A stretch of DNA of 64,000 nt from Pyxidicoccus parkwaysis (GTDB lineage Bacteria; Myxococcota; Myxococcia; Myxococcales; Myxococcaceae): positions 7,616,001 to 7,680,000 of the forward strand of contig NZ_CP071090.1 in the NCBI RefSeq assembly GCF_017301735.1, given 5' to 3'. Positions 33,540 through 42,268 of the stretch are shown here, piece after piece. The stretch's first letter is position 1. Every line of letters begins with the position of its first letter. A model generated the notes under the pieces. It saw only the letters and a list, made by a program, of their open reading frames with translations, ran no database searches and had not been told where the DNA came from. The position numbers were made by a program, and so were the translations under genes.

Positions 33540-36047
33540 TCACGGAGTGGGGAATACCGTCAGCGTTCCGGACGCCGTCAGCACCACCAGCTCCGGCCGC
33601 GAGTCACCGAGCACGTTCACCGGTGCGGCCCACAGCGGCCAGGGGTCCACCCGGTAGCGCATCACGGGACCGTAGGCGCCGCCACCCTTGCCCAGGCTCA
33701 CCACGACAACGCCCGCCGAATCCCTCCCGAGCAGGTCGGTGATGCCATCGGCATTGACGTCCACCGCCTCCAGTTGCGCCTTTCCCGCAGCATCCAGCCG
33801 GCACGACAACTCGGACTCGAGCGTGCCGCCCGCGTCACCGCGCAGGACGCGCAGCCCCATCTCATCGGACAGGAGCAGGTCCACCGCTCCATCACCGTCG
33901 ACGTCGCCCGCGCTGTAGGTGCCACGGCCGCTCGTGTATTGCACGGCGTTGAAGCCTTCGCCCGGAAGCACCGCTCCCTCCTTCGTCAGGTAGTTGAGGT
34001 TGAGCGCGAGCGTCGTGTGGACGAGGTCCAGCAGCCCGTCCCGGTTGAAGTCGGCGACGATGGGCCGGATGTTGCTGCCACACTGGTCGTCATTCTCGAT
34101 GTTGTGGTCGGGCAGCGCGGTCAGCTTCAGGTCGCGTCCTCCCTGGTTCATCAGGAGGTAGCCCCATGTGTTGCACCACGCGGTGAGGCTCGCGGCCAGG
34201 TCCATTCGCCCGTCGTGGTTGAAGTCCGCGGCCACCAGGTGTCCGCCTCCCGCCACGGACGCATGGATGTACGTCGTCTCCTCTTCGAAGTCTCCCTGCC
34301 CTCGGCCCCACACCAGGTGGGCACCATACATGCCGACCACGGCCAGGTCGGTCCGGCCATCGCCGTCGAAGTCCCCCGCCGCGAGGTGCTCGACGTTCCT
34401 TCCCCGGAGCACGTCGTGCGTCCGGAAGTGCCCGTCCGCGTCCCCCAGAAGCAGCCGCACGCCGCTGTCGTAGGTCCCCAGTGCGAGGTCCAGGTGCCCG
34501 TTGCCGTCGAAGTCAGCCACCGCCACCTTCTCCGTCCCCACGCCGGCCTTCATCGTCAGCAGCGGCTCGGGCGCGGCGCCCGGGGCCACGTCGTCACGCA
34601 GGTTCATGGGGCAGCGAGGTGTGAGGGGTGCCTCGGTCACGGGCTCGCGTGGGACGGTGTAGACGGAGACGACGTTGTCGCCCGCTTCCGCCACCAGCAG
34701 CTCGGACACGCCATCGCGGTCCAGGTCGGCCACGGCGGCGTCGCTCGGCTGACGGCCCGTGGCGAGCACGGCGTGCGCATCGAAGCCTCCCCTGCCGTTG
34801 CCGCGCCAGAGCGTGAGTTGACCGGCCTCACGGTCCAGCAGCAGCACGTCCGGCTTCCTGTCATCATCCACATCCGCGACGACGACGCGGCTCGGCTGCG
34901 TGGGCAGGACCTGCATGAGGCCGAGGGAGAAGTTTCCATCGCTCCTCCCCAGGTACGTCCAGAGCTCCTTCCCATCCACCGCCACGAGGTCCGCGCGACC
35001 ATCGCCGTTGACGTCCGCGCTCGTGAGCAGGTCGACGCGCCGCTCCGCGAGAATCTCCCCCATGAAGGTATGCGCCGGCGTCTCGAAGAAGCGTGACAGC
35101 GGCCACCGGTCCGAGGAGAGGACGATGTCCAGGTGGCCGTCCCCGTTGAAGTCTCCGACCGCGGCCGCCGTGGCCTCGTCGGTCCACGGCACCAGCGGTT
35201 GCCCATCCACCCAATTGATTCCACGGGGCTGGAGCAGGCCGCTCCCGGTGGAGACCAGGAGCCCGAAGCCCGCATCGGTAGGAGGCCCCTGGTATCCGGG
35301 CTCGTCACTCCCCACGGCCCAGACGCGGGGAGCCCCTTCGCCCTGGCCCGACCAGAAGCCCAGGTTCGAGATGTGGCCGCGAGCCAGGGGCGTGGACGCG
35401 TCGACGAACGAGCCATCTCCCTTGCCGGCAAGGAAGAGGGCTCCCCCATGCGTGCCCAGCACCACATCCAACACGCCATCCGCGTCGCCATGCCCGACGG
35501 CAATCCGCCCCGAGGAGGAAGGGAGGCTGCGTCGCGTGGAGGGCTTCTCCAGCCCCCCCTTCCCATCGTTCAGCAGCACGACGAAGCCGCCCTTCGGAGC
35601 CTTGTACTGGCTCAGGAGGCCGGCCCCCAGGTCGTTGACCGCGACATCCGGTGCGCCGTCGCCGTTGAGGTCGCCCACGGCGAGGCCACCCGGCGCCACG
35701 CCCGCGTAGTACGACGCGCGCCAGTGCCTGCCGTGCTGGGCGGGGCCTCCTGACGCGGGAGGTTCGCCCACGTCCGGAGGTGGCGTTCCGCTGTCATCCC
35801 CGGCTGGCGCACCCGCGTCGGTGCCGTCACTTCCGTCGCTTCCATCATTCGGAGCGCCGGAGTCCCCTGCGGCCGGAGCCGGGGCGATGGTTCCGCTGCT
35901 CGGAACCTCCTCGATGGGAACGAAGGGCGGCTCCTCCGAGGGAGGCTGTTGCTCCTCTCGCGAATCCACGCTCCCGCCACCACAGCCCACGAGCAACAAC
36001 CCCAGCGTCCACGCGGCCCCGCGCCCCAACACCCTGCTCGACTTCAT
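33540..36047 (-). CDS. FG-GAP/VCBS-repeat lipoprotein, paralogue 2
   Basis: The 835-residue protein mirrors paralogue 1: a lipoprotein signal ending in LGLLLVGC (Cys at about residue 22), an Asp/Gly/Ser-rich linker, the block GGPAQHGRHWRASYYAGVAP, then about twelve FG-GAP repeats (DLNGDGAPDVAV, DFNGDGHLDIVLS, DVNGDGRADLVAV, DFDGDGRTDLAVV, DVDGDGAVDLLLS). Whole stretches match paralogue 1 almost exactly, for example LATGRQPSDAAVADLDRDG and LLVAEAGDNVVSVYTVPR, and the C-terminus ends in the same VFPTP. The upstream regions are also similar. This is a clear gene duplication with divergence; the ligand is unknown. Confidence 0.85.
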   Translation of the reverse strand: MKSSRVLGRGAAWTLGLLLVGCGGGSVDSREEQQPPSEEPPFVPIEEVPSSGTIAPAPAAGDSGAPNDGSDGSDGTDAGAPAGDDSGTPPPDVGEPPASGGPAQHGRHWRASYYAGVAPGGLAVGDLNGDGAPDVAVNDLGAGLLSQYKAPKGGFVVLLNDGKGGLEKPSTRRSLPSSSGRIAVGHGDADGVLDVVLGTHGGALFLAGKGDGSFVDASTPLARGHISNLGFWSGQGEGAPRVWAVGSDEPGYQGPPTDAGFGLLVSTGSGLLQPRGINWVDGQPLVPWTDEATAAAVGDFNGDGHLDIVLSSDRWPLSRFFETPAHTFMGEILAERRVDLLTSADVNGDGRADLVAVDGKELWTYLGRSDGNFSLGLMQVLPTQPSRVVVADVDDDRKPDVLLLDREAGQLTLWRGNGRGGFDAHAVLATGRQPSDAAVADLDRDGVSELLVAEAGDNVVSVYTVPREPVTEAPLTPRCPMNLRDDVAPGAAPEPLLTMKAGVGTEKVAVADFDGNGHLDLALGTYDSGVRLLLGDADGHFRTHDVLRGRNVEHLAAGDFDGDGRTDLAVVGMYGAHLVWGRGQGDFEEETTYIHASVAGGGHLVAADFNHDGRMDLAASLTAWCNTWGYLLMNQGGRDLKLTALPDHNIENDDQCGSNIRPIVADFNRDGLLDLVHTTLALNLNYLTKEGAVLPGEGFNAVQYTSGRGTYSAGDVDGDGAVDLLLSDEMGLRVLRGDAGGTLESELSCRLDAAGKAQLEAVDVNADGITDLLGRDSAGVVVVSLGKGGGAYGPVMRYRVDPWPLWAAPVNVLGDSRPELVVLTASGTLTVFPTP

Positions 36048-36281
36048 CGCCACTCCCCGCTGCCGGCCCCGTGCAGCAGGTGTGCACGTGCCATGCGCAG
36101 TGCAAGGCGTGGCGGCAAGCCGGGTCTCCAGGCCAAGGCCAATCGCATCCATTGCCGGCGGCTCTCGCCTCGTGAACAGGGACTGCGGCGCGCCCCGCAC
36201 GCTCGGATTGCCCACGGCGGGAAATGTTCTTCCCACGGACGACGGGAGGCCCTGGCACGGCGCCGACACGGAAGCGTGGTG

Positions 36282-38153
36282 CTACGGATTCACGGCCGCA
36301 CCGGCCTTCGGCTCATCCTCATCCGCCACGTCCTCCAGCCGGTCCGCCGGAGGCAGCGGCTGGTCGAAGCGCAGACCCTCGGGCGCGCGCGCCGGGTCAT
36401 CGACGGGACCGGGCGCCGTCTCCAGCGACTGCGCCTTCATCGCCGTCGCCGTCACCGTCGCCGGCAGCGTCTTCGTGAGCGTGAGTGTGTCCTTCACCGC
36501 CCCCGCGGAGGAGATGAGCCGCGCCGTCAGCGTGCCGCCATCCACCGCCACGTCCATGAAGCCATACGTCGTGTTGTCACGCTTCGCGGTCCACGACGGC
36601 TGGCTGCCAGGGAAGGGCCGCAGGGTGGCGCCGCCGCTGCCCACCACGATGTATGGGATTCCGCGCGTGCCCGACGGAGCCACCGCGTCGCCCTTCATCG
36701 CCTTGCTGCGCTCGTAGTTGTGGTCATGCCCGGTGAGCACCAGGTCCACGCCATTCGTCTCGAAGATGGGCCCGTACGTGCGGCGCATGGTGAGCTGTGA
36801 GGCATGCTCGCCGCTGGACCAGGGCGGGTGGTGGAAGAAGACAATCTTCCAGGGCTGCTTCGTCGCCGCCAGGTCCTGCTCCGCCCACGTCTTCTGCGCG
36901 CTCGCCGAGCACCGGTCCGTCGTCGCCATGCCGATGGCGCAGTTGGAGTCGAGCGCCACGAAGTGCACGTTGCCCCAGTCGAACGAGTAGTAGCGCTCCG
37001 AGCGCGCCGGGTTGTTGGTGGGCAGGTAGAAGTTGTCCAGGTACGGCTGCCCCTGGTCCGTCACGTACTCGTGGTTGCCCAGTGAAGGGAAGATGGGCAC
37101 CTCGCGGAGCAGGGCCGCCATCGGGGTGAACATGCGGTCCTGGAACTCCTGCTCCGTGCCGGACGAATAGGCGTTGTCGCCGAGCGCCACCAGGAACTCA
37201 CCGCGCCACTCCGGCTTGTTCATCATGGCAATCACGGCCTTCTGTGAGCTGCCGCCCGTGCCGAAGTCGCCCATGGTGGTGAAGCGCACGCGCGGCGTGC
37301 CCGACGCGGACGCGGTGCGGAACGAGCGCACGCCCGTGACGGAGCCGCACGCCTCCACGCTGTAGCCGTACGTGCGGCCCGGCAACAGGCCCGTCAGCGT
37401 CACCGCGTGACGCCAGCCCGCCGCGCTGGCCGTCGCGGTGCGGGACAGGTCCGTGCCCTCGCCGTAGCGCACGAAGGGCGTGCAGGACACGCCGGAGCGG
37501 AAGGCGATGATGGCGCTCGTCTGTCCCACGCTCTGCAGGTACGGCAGGCGCGGCAGCGCTGGACCCGCGTCCGCCGTGGGCACCGGAGTGGGCGGAGGAG
37601 TTGTCTGCTCGGCGCAGGCGCGCGACTCGGTGATGGAGGCCCAGTCATTCACCGTGTTGCCATTGACGGTGATGCGCACGTAGCGGGCCTGCCGCGCGCT
37701 GAAGGCATACGTCTGCGCGGAGGTGTTGAGCGCGCTCGTGCCCGAGTACGCCTGCGTGAAGGTGCTGCCATCCGTCGACGTGGAAACGACGAAGTTGTTC
37801 TGCCGCGTGTTGCCCTGGTGCCAGGCCACGGTGGCGCCGGCCACCGCCTTCGAGGCGCCCAGGTCCATGGTGAGCCAGGCGCCCTTGCCCGGCCCGCTCC
37901 AGCGGGTGGTGAGGTTGTCGTCCTGCGTATTGGCGGCGACGCTGCCGGCGCCGTCGTCACCGCTGGCCATGACGGCCGAGGTGGGAAGGATGTTGCAGCC
38001 GGTGGCCGTCAAATCCGTCGTCGCGCCGCGCGCGTCGGGCGCGGGCAATTCAACGGGAAAGTCCTGGTCGGTGGTGGGAGTGGGGAGCGAGTCACAGCCG
38101 GAAGCGGCCGCGAGCAGCGCACCCAGCGCTAAGCAGAGGGGACGGTTGCGCAT
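36282..38153 (-). CDS. Discoidin (F5/8 type C) metallophosphoesterase lipoprotein
   Basis: The 623-residue protein has a lipoprotein signal ending in AAASGC (Cys at about residue 20), an F5/8 type C carbohydrate-binding domain (about 65-180; DDNLTTRWSGPGKGAWLTMD, ARYVRITVNGNTVNDWASIT), a fibronectin-like or purple-acid-phosphatase N domain (about 195-285; LPYLQSVGQTSAIIAFRSG) and a calcineurin-like phosphoesterase domain (about 290-500). Metal ligands are visible in TTMGDFGTGG, ALGDNAYSSG, SLGNHEYVTD, IVFFHHPPWSSGEH and LVLTGHDHNYERS. It likely acts outside the inner membrane on phosphate esters. The ATG at 38151-38153 gives the signal peptide; upstream in-frame codons are discarded. Confidence 0.9.
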   Translation of the reverse strand: MRNRPLCLALGALLAAASGCDSLPTPTTDQDFPVELPAPDARGATTDLTATGCNILPTSAVMASGDDGAGSVAANTQDDNLTTRWSGPGKGAWLTMDLGASKAVAGATVAWHQGNTRQNNFVVSTSTDGSTFTQAYSGTSALNTSAQTYAFSARQARYVRITVNGNTVNDWASITESRACAEQTTPPPTPVPTADAGPALPRLPYLQSVGQTSAIIAFRSGVSCTPFVRYGEGTDLSRTATASAAGWRHAVTLTGLLPGRTYGYSVEACGSVTGVRSFRTASASGTPRVRFTTMGDFGTGGSSQKAVIAMMNKPEWRGEFLVALGDNAYSSGTEQEFQDRMFTPMAALLREVPIFPSLGNHEYVTDQGQPYLDNFYLPTNNPARSERYYSFDWGNVHFVALDSNCAIGMATTDRCSASAQKTWAEQDLAATKQPWKIVFFHHPPWSSGEHASQLTMRRTYGPIFETNGVDLVLTGHDHNYERSKAMKGDAVAPSGTRGIPYIVVGSGGATLRPFPGSQPSWTAKRDNTTYGFMDVAVDGGTLTARLISSAGAVKDTLTLTKTLPATVTATAMKAQSLETAPGPVDDPARAPEGLRFDQPLPPADRLEDVADEDEPKAGAAVNP

Positions 38154-38265
38154 GGTGGGAGCCCAAACGGTGTCCACCAGGCGACATTCCATTTTGTGAC
38201 GCGGCACCCCATGGCCCGGCCGATGTGCGTGCGGCCAGTCGAGTGCTCGCGAAGCGCGGACACAC

Positions 38266-38310
38266 GAAGGGCCTCCGCGCGTCTCCAACTGGAGAAGCAG
38301 GGAGGCCCCC
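38266..38310 (-). terminator. Terminator after the cystathionine gamma-synthase gene
   Basis: On the minus strand GGGGCCTCC and GGAGGCCCT (38309-38301 and 38276-38268) pair, with a second short hairpin CTCCAGTTGGAG in the loop. It is 31 bases after the stop at 38341. Confidence 0.65.
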
Positions 38311-38340
38311 GGTGGCTCGGTTCGCTGAAGAGCGGGCGGG

Positions 38341-39486
38341 CTACTTCACCGTCTCGAGCGCCTGCGCGAGGTCATCGCAGAGGTCCTGCGCGTCCTCGAT
38401 GCCCACGGACAGGCGGATGAAGCCGTCGGCGATGCCGAGCTTCTCGCGCGTCTCCTTCGGGATGGAGGCGTGGGTCATGATGGCAGGGTGCTCGATGAGC
38501 GACTCCACGCCACCGAGCGACTCGGCGCACGCGAACACCTTCACCGTCTTGAGGAAGGTGCGCGCGGCCTCCAGGCCGCCGTGGATGTCGAAGGTCAGCA
38601 TGCCGCCGAAGCCCTTCATCTGCTGACGCGCGAGCTGGTGCTGCGGGTGCGTCTCCAGGCCCGGGTACGTGACCTTCTTCACCTTCGGGTGCGTGGCCAG
38701 GAACTGGGACACCTTCATCGCGTTGTGCGCGTGGCGGTCCATGCGCACGTGCAGCGTCTTCACGCCGCGCAGCACGAGGAAGCTGTCGAAGGCGCCGGAC
38801 ACGCCGCCCACCGCGTTCTGGAGGAAGTACATCCGCTCGGCGACGTCATCGCGGCTGGTGCAGACGAAGCCGCCCACCACGTCGCTGTGGCCGTTGAGGT
38901 ACTTGGTGGTGGAGTGCGCCACCACGTCGAAGCCGAGGTCCAGCGGCCGCTGGAAGTACGGCGTCATGAAGGTGTTGTCCGCGACGGACAGGATGTTGTG
39001 CTTCTTCGCCACCTCGGCGATGCGCGCCAGGTCGATGAGCTTGAGCATCGGGTTGGTGGGGGACTCCACCCACACCATCTTCGTCTTCGGCGTAATCGCC
39101 GCCTCGAAGCTGCCCGGCTTGGACAGGTCCACGAAGGAGAAGTTGAGGCCCGAGCGCTTGAAGACCTTGTCGAAGATGCGGAAGGTGCCGCCGTACACGT
39201 CATCGGACACGACGACGTGGTCGCCCGCGTCGAGCATGTGCATCAGCATGTCCGTGCCCGCGAGGCCGGAGGCGAAGGCGGCGCCGTACTTCGCGCCCTC
39301 GAGCGCGGCGAGGCAGTCCTGCAGCGCCTTGCGCGTGGGGTTCTGCGTCCGGCTGTACTCGTAGCCCTTGTGCTCTCCGGGCCCGTCCTGGACGTAGGTG
39401 GAGGTCAGGTACACGGGCGTCATGATGGCGCCCGTCGTGGGGTCCGGCTCCTGGCCGGCATGAATGGCAAGCGTGTCGAAGCGCAT
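38341..39486 (-). CDS. Cystathionine gamma-synthase/gamma-lyase family PLP enzyme
   Basis: The 381-residue protein is a fold-type I Cys/Met metabolism enzyme. It shows FDTLAIHAGQEPDPTTGAIM, YEYSRTQNPTRKALQDCLAA, FASGLAGTDMLMHMLDAGDH, WVESPTNPMLKLIDL, SVADNTFMTPYFQRPLDLGF and the PLP lysine in VAHSTTKYLNGHSDVVGG (about residue 199). Gamma-synthase makes cystathionine from an acylated homoserine, gamma-lyase breaks it to cysteine; the sequence does not decide. The cystathionine beta-synthase gene at 26947 makes a lyase role (reverse transsulfuration) plausible. The ATG at 39484-39486 yields the standard N-terminus. Confidence 0.9.
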   Translation of the reverse strand: MRFDTLAIHAGQEPDPTTGAIMTPVYLTSTYVQDGPGEHKGYEYSRTQNPTRKALQDCLAALEGAKYGAAFASGLAGTDMLMHMLDAGDHVVVSDDVYGGTFRIFDKVFKRSGLNFSFVDLSKPGSFEAAITPKTKMVWVESPTNPMLKLIDLARIAEVAKKHNILSVADNTFMTPYFQRPLDLGFDVVAHSTTKYLNGHSDVVGGFVCTSRDDVAERMYFLQNAVGGVSGAFDSFLVLRGVKTLHVRMDRHAHNAMKVSQFLATHPKVKKVTYPGLETHPQHQLARQQMKGFGGMLTFDIHGGLEAARTFLKTVKVFACAESLGGVESLIEHPAIMTHASIPKETREKLGIADGFIRLSVGIEDAQDLCDDLAQALETVK

Positions 39487-39550
39487 GGGCGGGGAAGTAA
39501 CACAGCCCTCCCGCACACGCACCAGGAGCGCCGCTGACTCGCGCAACTCC

Positions 39551-40312
39551 CTACTCGAACTTCCCGTGCCGGCCCGCTCCCCGGGCGAAGCGGGTGGCTC
39601 CGGCGATGGACTCGGACTCCAGCACCTTGACGCCGCGCTCGAACTCCTGACGCAGTGCTTCCTCCAGGCCCAGGCCCGCCTGCTCGTAGGCGGAGGCCCG
39701 GTCGGCATTCATACAGGCCTGGGGGAAGGCGGCGACCTCGCGGGCCAGCGCCTCAGCGGCCTCCCGGGCCTGGCCCTTCGGCACCACGCGGTTGACCAGT
39801 CCCATGGCCAACGCCTCCTGGGCCGACACCGGACGTCCGGTGAGGATGAGGTCCAGGGCTCGCGACAGGCCGATGAGCCGGGGGAGCCGTACAGTTCCGC
39901 CATCGATGAGCGGTACACCCCAGCGCCGGCAGAAGACGCCGAGCACTGCGTCCTCCTCGGCCACGCGCAAGTCGCACCACAGCGCCAGTTCCAGCCCGCC
40001 CGCCACCGCATGGCCGGAGATGGCTGCGATGACGGGCTTGCTGAGCAACAAGCGCGAGGGACCCATGGGGCCGTCGCCATCCGGAGCGAGCCGGTTCGGC
40101 CGTCCCTCGGAGATGGCCTTGAGGTCCGCGCCCGAGCAGAAGGTGCCGCCGTCGCCGTGGAGGACGCCCACGTGCGAGTCGGGGTCCGCGTCGAAGGCAC
40201 GGAAGGCGGCCGCGAGCTCCTGCGCGGTGGGACCGTCCACCGCGTTGCGCACCTCGGGACGTTGGAGGACGACGGTGGTGATGGGGCCGTTCTTCTCGAC
40301 GCGGACGCTCAT
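39551..40312 (-). CDS. Enoyl-CoA hydratase/isomerase (crotonase) family protein
   Basis: The 253-residue protein has the crotonase fold with the oxyanion-hole motifs GTFCSGADLKAISEGRPNRL (about 55-74) and ISGHAVAGGLELALWCDLRV (about 96-115). One catalytic glutamate expected after AVLGVFCRRWGVP in hydratases is not obvious; the sequence reads FCRRWGVPLIDGGTVRLPRL, which is the pattern of a crotonase subgroup of uncertain chemistry (EchA-like). It may act in fatty-acid or amino-acid degradation. The ATG at 40312 gives a normal N-terminus. It is 68 bases after the small gene at 40381 and 64 bases before the gamma-synthase gene, all leftward. Confidence 0.86.
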   Translation of the reverse strand: MSVRVEKNGPITTVVLQRPEVRNAVDGPTAQELAAAFRAFDADPDSHVGVLHGDGGTFCSGADLKAISEGRPNRLAPDGDGPMGPSRLLLSKPVIAAISGHAVAGGLELALWCDLRVAEEDAVLGVFCRRWGVPLIDGGTVRLPRLIGLSRALDLILTGRPVSAQEALAMGLVNRVVPKGQAREAAEALAREVAAFPQACMNADRASAYEQAGLGLEEALRQEFERGVKVLESESIAGATRFARGAGRHGKFE

Positions 40313-40380
40313 GACCGGAAGTCTCGGTCAGGGGTCCTCGCCCGGGAAGCCCGGTGGGCCGAAATCAAACGCGAGGCCCC

Positions 40381-40953
40381 TCACGTCTTGGGCTCCGCCT
40401 TGGGGCGCTCGACCCAATCCAGCTCCTCGACGACCTCTCGCTCCATGACCATCCCATCGAGCGCGAAGCGAATCGACACGAGCCGTGCGAGGCCGTCCAC
40501 CTCGGGCCCGCACGGAGGCCCCCATAGAGGCGGAACCTTGAGCGCCTGGAACGTGAGCGTCTCGCCGTCGAATGCGGGCGGGCGCAGCCGGGCTCCCAGC
40601 CCCCTCTCCCGCAGCACATGCGCGACGAGGTTGTCTTCTTCAGGGCCGACGAGGCGGCCCACCGAGTACTCCTTGCCCACGGCCCACGCGAAGCCCTCGG
40701 GTGTGTCCATCATCGCCGCGCGAAGCGCTGCTGGCTCGAGACTCTTCAGCAGCGCGCCCAACGAGTCGAAGTGCGTGTAGCCACCGCTATCGTCCTTCAC
40801 GCCCCATGCTTCCATCAGCGTTTCGGACTCGCCGTCGTACATGCCGTCGTCCCGCCAGTCGCTGATGTGGGCGAGCTCACGCCCGCCCACATTGGCGAAG
40901 GGACGCACGCTGTGGTGGTAGTGCCACTTCTTCTTGTCGCGCTTGCCCGGCAT
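40381..40953 (-). CDS. Hypothetical protein
   Basis: I do not recognise this 190-residue protein. It is soluble, with no signal peptide, Cys motif or membrane helix. It starts with a basic His-rich MPGKRDKKKWHYHHSVRPFA and continues GGRELAHISDWRDDGMYDGE, TLMEAWGVKDDSGGYTHFDS, AVGKEYSVGRLVGPEEDNLV and ARLVSIRFALDGMVMEREVV. Codon use is normal for the genome. It lies 16 bases after the DUF2147 gene on the same strand and is probably co-transcribed with it. Confidence 0.6.
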   Translation of the reverse strand: MPGKRDKKKWHYHHSVRPFANVGGRELAHISDWRDDGMYDGESETLMEAWGVKDDSGGYTHFDSLGALLKSLEPAALRAAMMDTPEGFAWAVGKEYSVGRLVGPEEDNLVAHVLRERGLGARLRPPAFDGETLTFQALKVPPLWGPPCGPEVDGLARLVSIRFALDGMVMEREVVEELDWVERPKAEPKT

Positions 40954-40969
40954 TCGCGCGAGGCCCGGA

Positions 40970-41434
40970 CTACTCCGCGCGGACCCAGCGCTGCGTGCGG
41001 CCGAAGGCGGAGATGCCGATGAAGCCGCGGACCTTCAGCTTCTTGCCCCCGTCCTCGACGGCAATCTTGCACTTGTACGTCTTGCCATTGGCCGGGTCCA
41101 TGATGGTGCCACCCGTCCACTCGTCATCGTCCTTCTTGAGGTTCTGGAGGATGACCATGCCGAGGATGGGCTTGTCCTTCAGCGCGCCCTCGCACTTGTC
41201 GCAGACCGGGTTCTGCTCCTCGTTGGGCTCGCGGAACAGCTTTTCAATCTTGCCGAAGAGCTTCCCGTTCTCCTCGTAGATGGCGATGACGGACTTGGGC
41301 TTCTTCGTCTCGTCATCGATGGTCGTCCACCGGCCCACCGGCGTCGCCGTGTCCGCCTTCGCGTCCTCCGCGAAGGAGCTCGAGGCGAACAGCACGGTCA
41401 ACGCGGCCAGTCCCAACCAACGGCTTGCAATCAT
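40970..41434 (-). CDS. DUF2147 secreted protein
   Basis: The 154-residue protein has a Sec signal peptide (MIASRWLGLAALTVLFASSS, cleavage near FA-EDA) and a DUF2147 beta domain: VGRWTTIDDETKKPKSVIAI, GKLFGKIEKLFREPNEEQNP, CDKCEGALKDKPILGMVILQ, WTGGTIMDPANGKTYKCKIA and LKVRGFIGISAFGRTQRWVR. DUF2147 proteins are periplasmic, small lipocalin-like barrels of unknown ligand. The ATG at 41432-41434 follows GGAGG by eight bases, which decides the start among several in-frame choices. Confidence 0.88.
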   Translation of the reverse strand: MIASRWLGLAALTVLFASSSFAEDAKADTATPVGRWTTIDDETKKPKSVIAIYEENGKLFGKIEKLFREPNEEQNPVCDKCEGALKDKPILGMVILQNLKKDDDEWTGGTIMDPANGKTYKCKIAVEDGGKKLKVRGFIGISAFGRTQRWVRAE

Positions 41435-41584
41435 TCGGAAGTCCTCCGGTGCGGGGTTTCGTTCGCGGATGAAGACTACCCCGGAGGGTTCCATATTCAG
41501 AGAAGACATCGCGAGCCCGCGGCCCCTCATGACGCAGCGCGCGGGCCGTGGCGGATTCCGCTGCGCGGAACGGCCCTGTCCCGC

Positions 41585-42268
41585 TCACGGCGCGTGCGCG
41601 CCCTCCCCCGCCTCCGCGCCGCCGTGGATGAGCCGCGCCACCGTGCGCAGGTCGTCGATGAACGCGTCGAGCTGCGCCTCGCGAGCCTCCGGGTCCGGGG
41701 CCCGAAGAATGGACGACGGGTGCACCGTGGCCACCACCACGCGCGCCCAATCCGACGACATGGGCTGCCCGCGCGACTGCGTGACGCGGAAGTCCTTTCC
41801 CAGGAGCGCCTGCGCGGCCGTGGCGCCGAGGCAGACGATGACGTCCGGGCGGAACACGCGAATCTCCGCCTCCAGCCACGGCAGACAGGCGCGGACCTCT
41901 GACGTGTTCGGCTTCGCGTGGATGCGCCGCTTCCCCTGGCCGGTCCACTTGAAGTGCTTCACCGTGTTGGTGACGTACACCTGCGAGCGGTCGATGCCGG
42001 CCGCCTCCAGCGCCTCGTCCAGCAGCCGGCCGGACGGCCCCACGAAGGGCTTACCGGCGCGGTCCTCCTGGTCTCCCGGCTGCTCCCCCACCAGCATGAC
42101 TCGGGGGCCGCGATGGGGCCTTCCGGCGGGCTCACCGAAGACGGTCTGGGTGCCCGTCTTCCACAGCGGGCACGCCTGGCAGTGCGAGGCCGCCTTTCGG
42201 AGCTTGTCGTACGTCGGGGACTCGGGGATGAGAGGGGCCGCGGTCTGGACGGGAGGACGCTTGGGCAT
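41585..42268 (-). CDS. udgX: UdgX-type uracil-DNA glycosylase
   Basis: The 227-residue protein belongs to the family 4/5-like uracil-DNA glycosylases with a four-cysteine iron-sulfur site (HCQACPLWKTGTQ near the N-terminus and later ACLPWL). It carries the motif VGEQPGDQEDRAGKPFVGPS and, decisively, the KHFKWTGQGKRRIHAKP loop with the KRRIH signature of UdgX, whose His forms a covalent link to uracil-containing DNA in Mycobacterium smegmatis. The C-terminal motif is ATVHPSSILRAP. The ATG at 42266-42268 is used. Its start overlaps the start of the divergent methyltransferase. Confidence 0.88.
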   Translation of the reverse strand: MPKRPPVQTAAPLIPESPTYDKLRKAASHCQACPLWKTGTQTVFGEPAGRPHRGPRVMLVGEQPGDQEDRAGKPFVGPSGRLLDEALEAAGIDRSQVYVTNTVKHFKWTGQGKRRIHAKPNTSEVRACLPWLEAEIRVFRPDVIVCLGATAAQALLGKDFRVTQSRGQPMSSDWARVVVATVHPSSILRAPDPEAREAQLDAFIDDLRTVARLIHGGAEAGEGAHAP

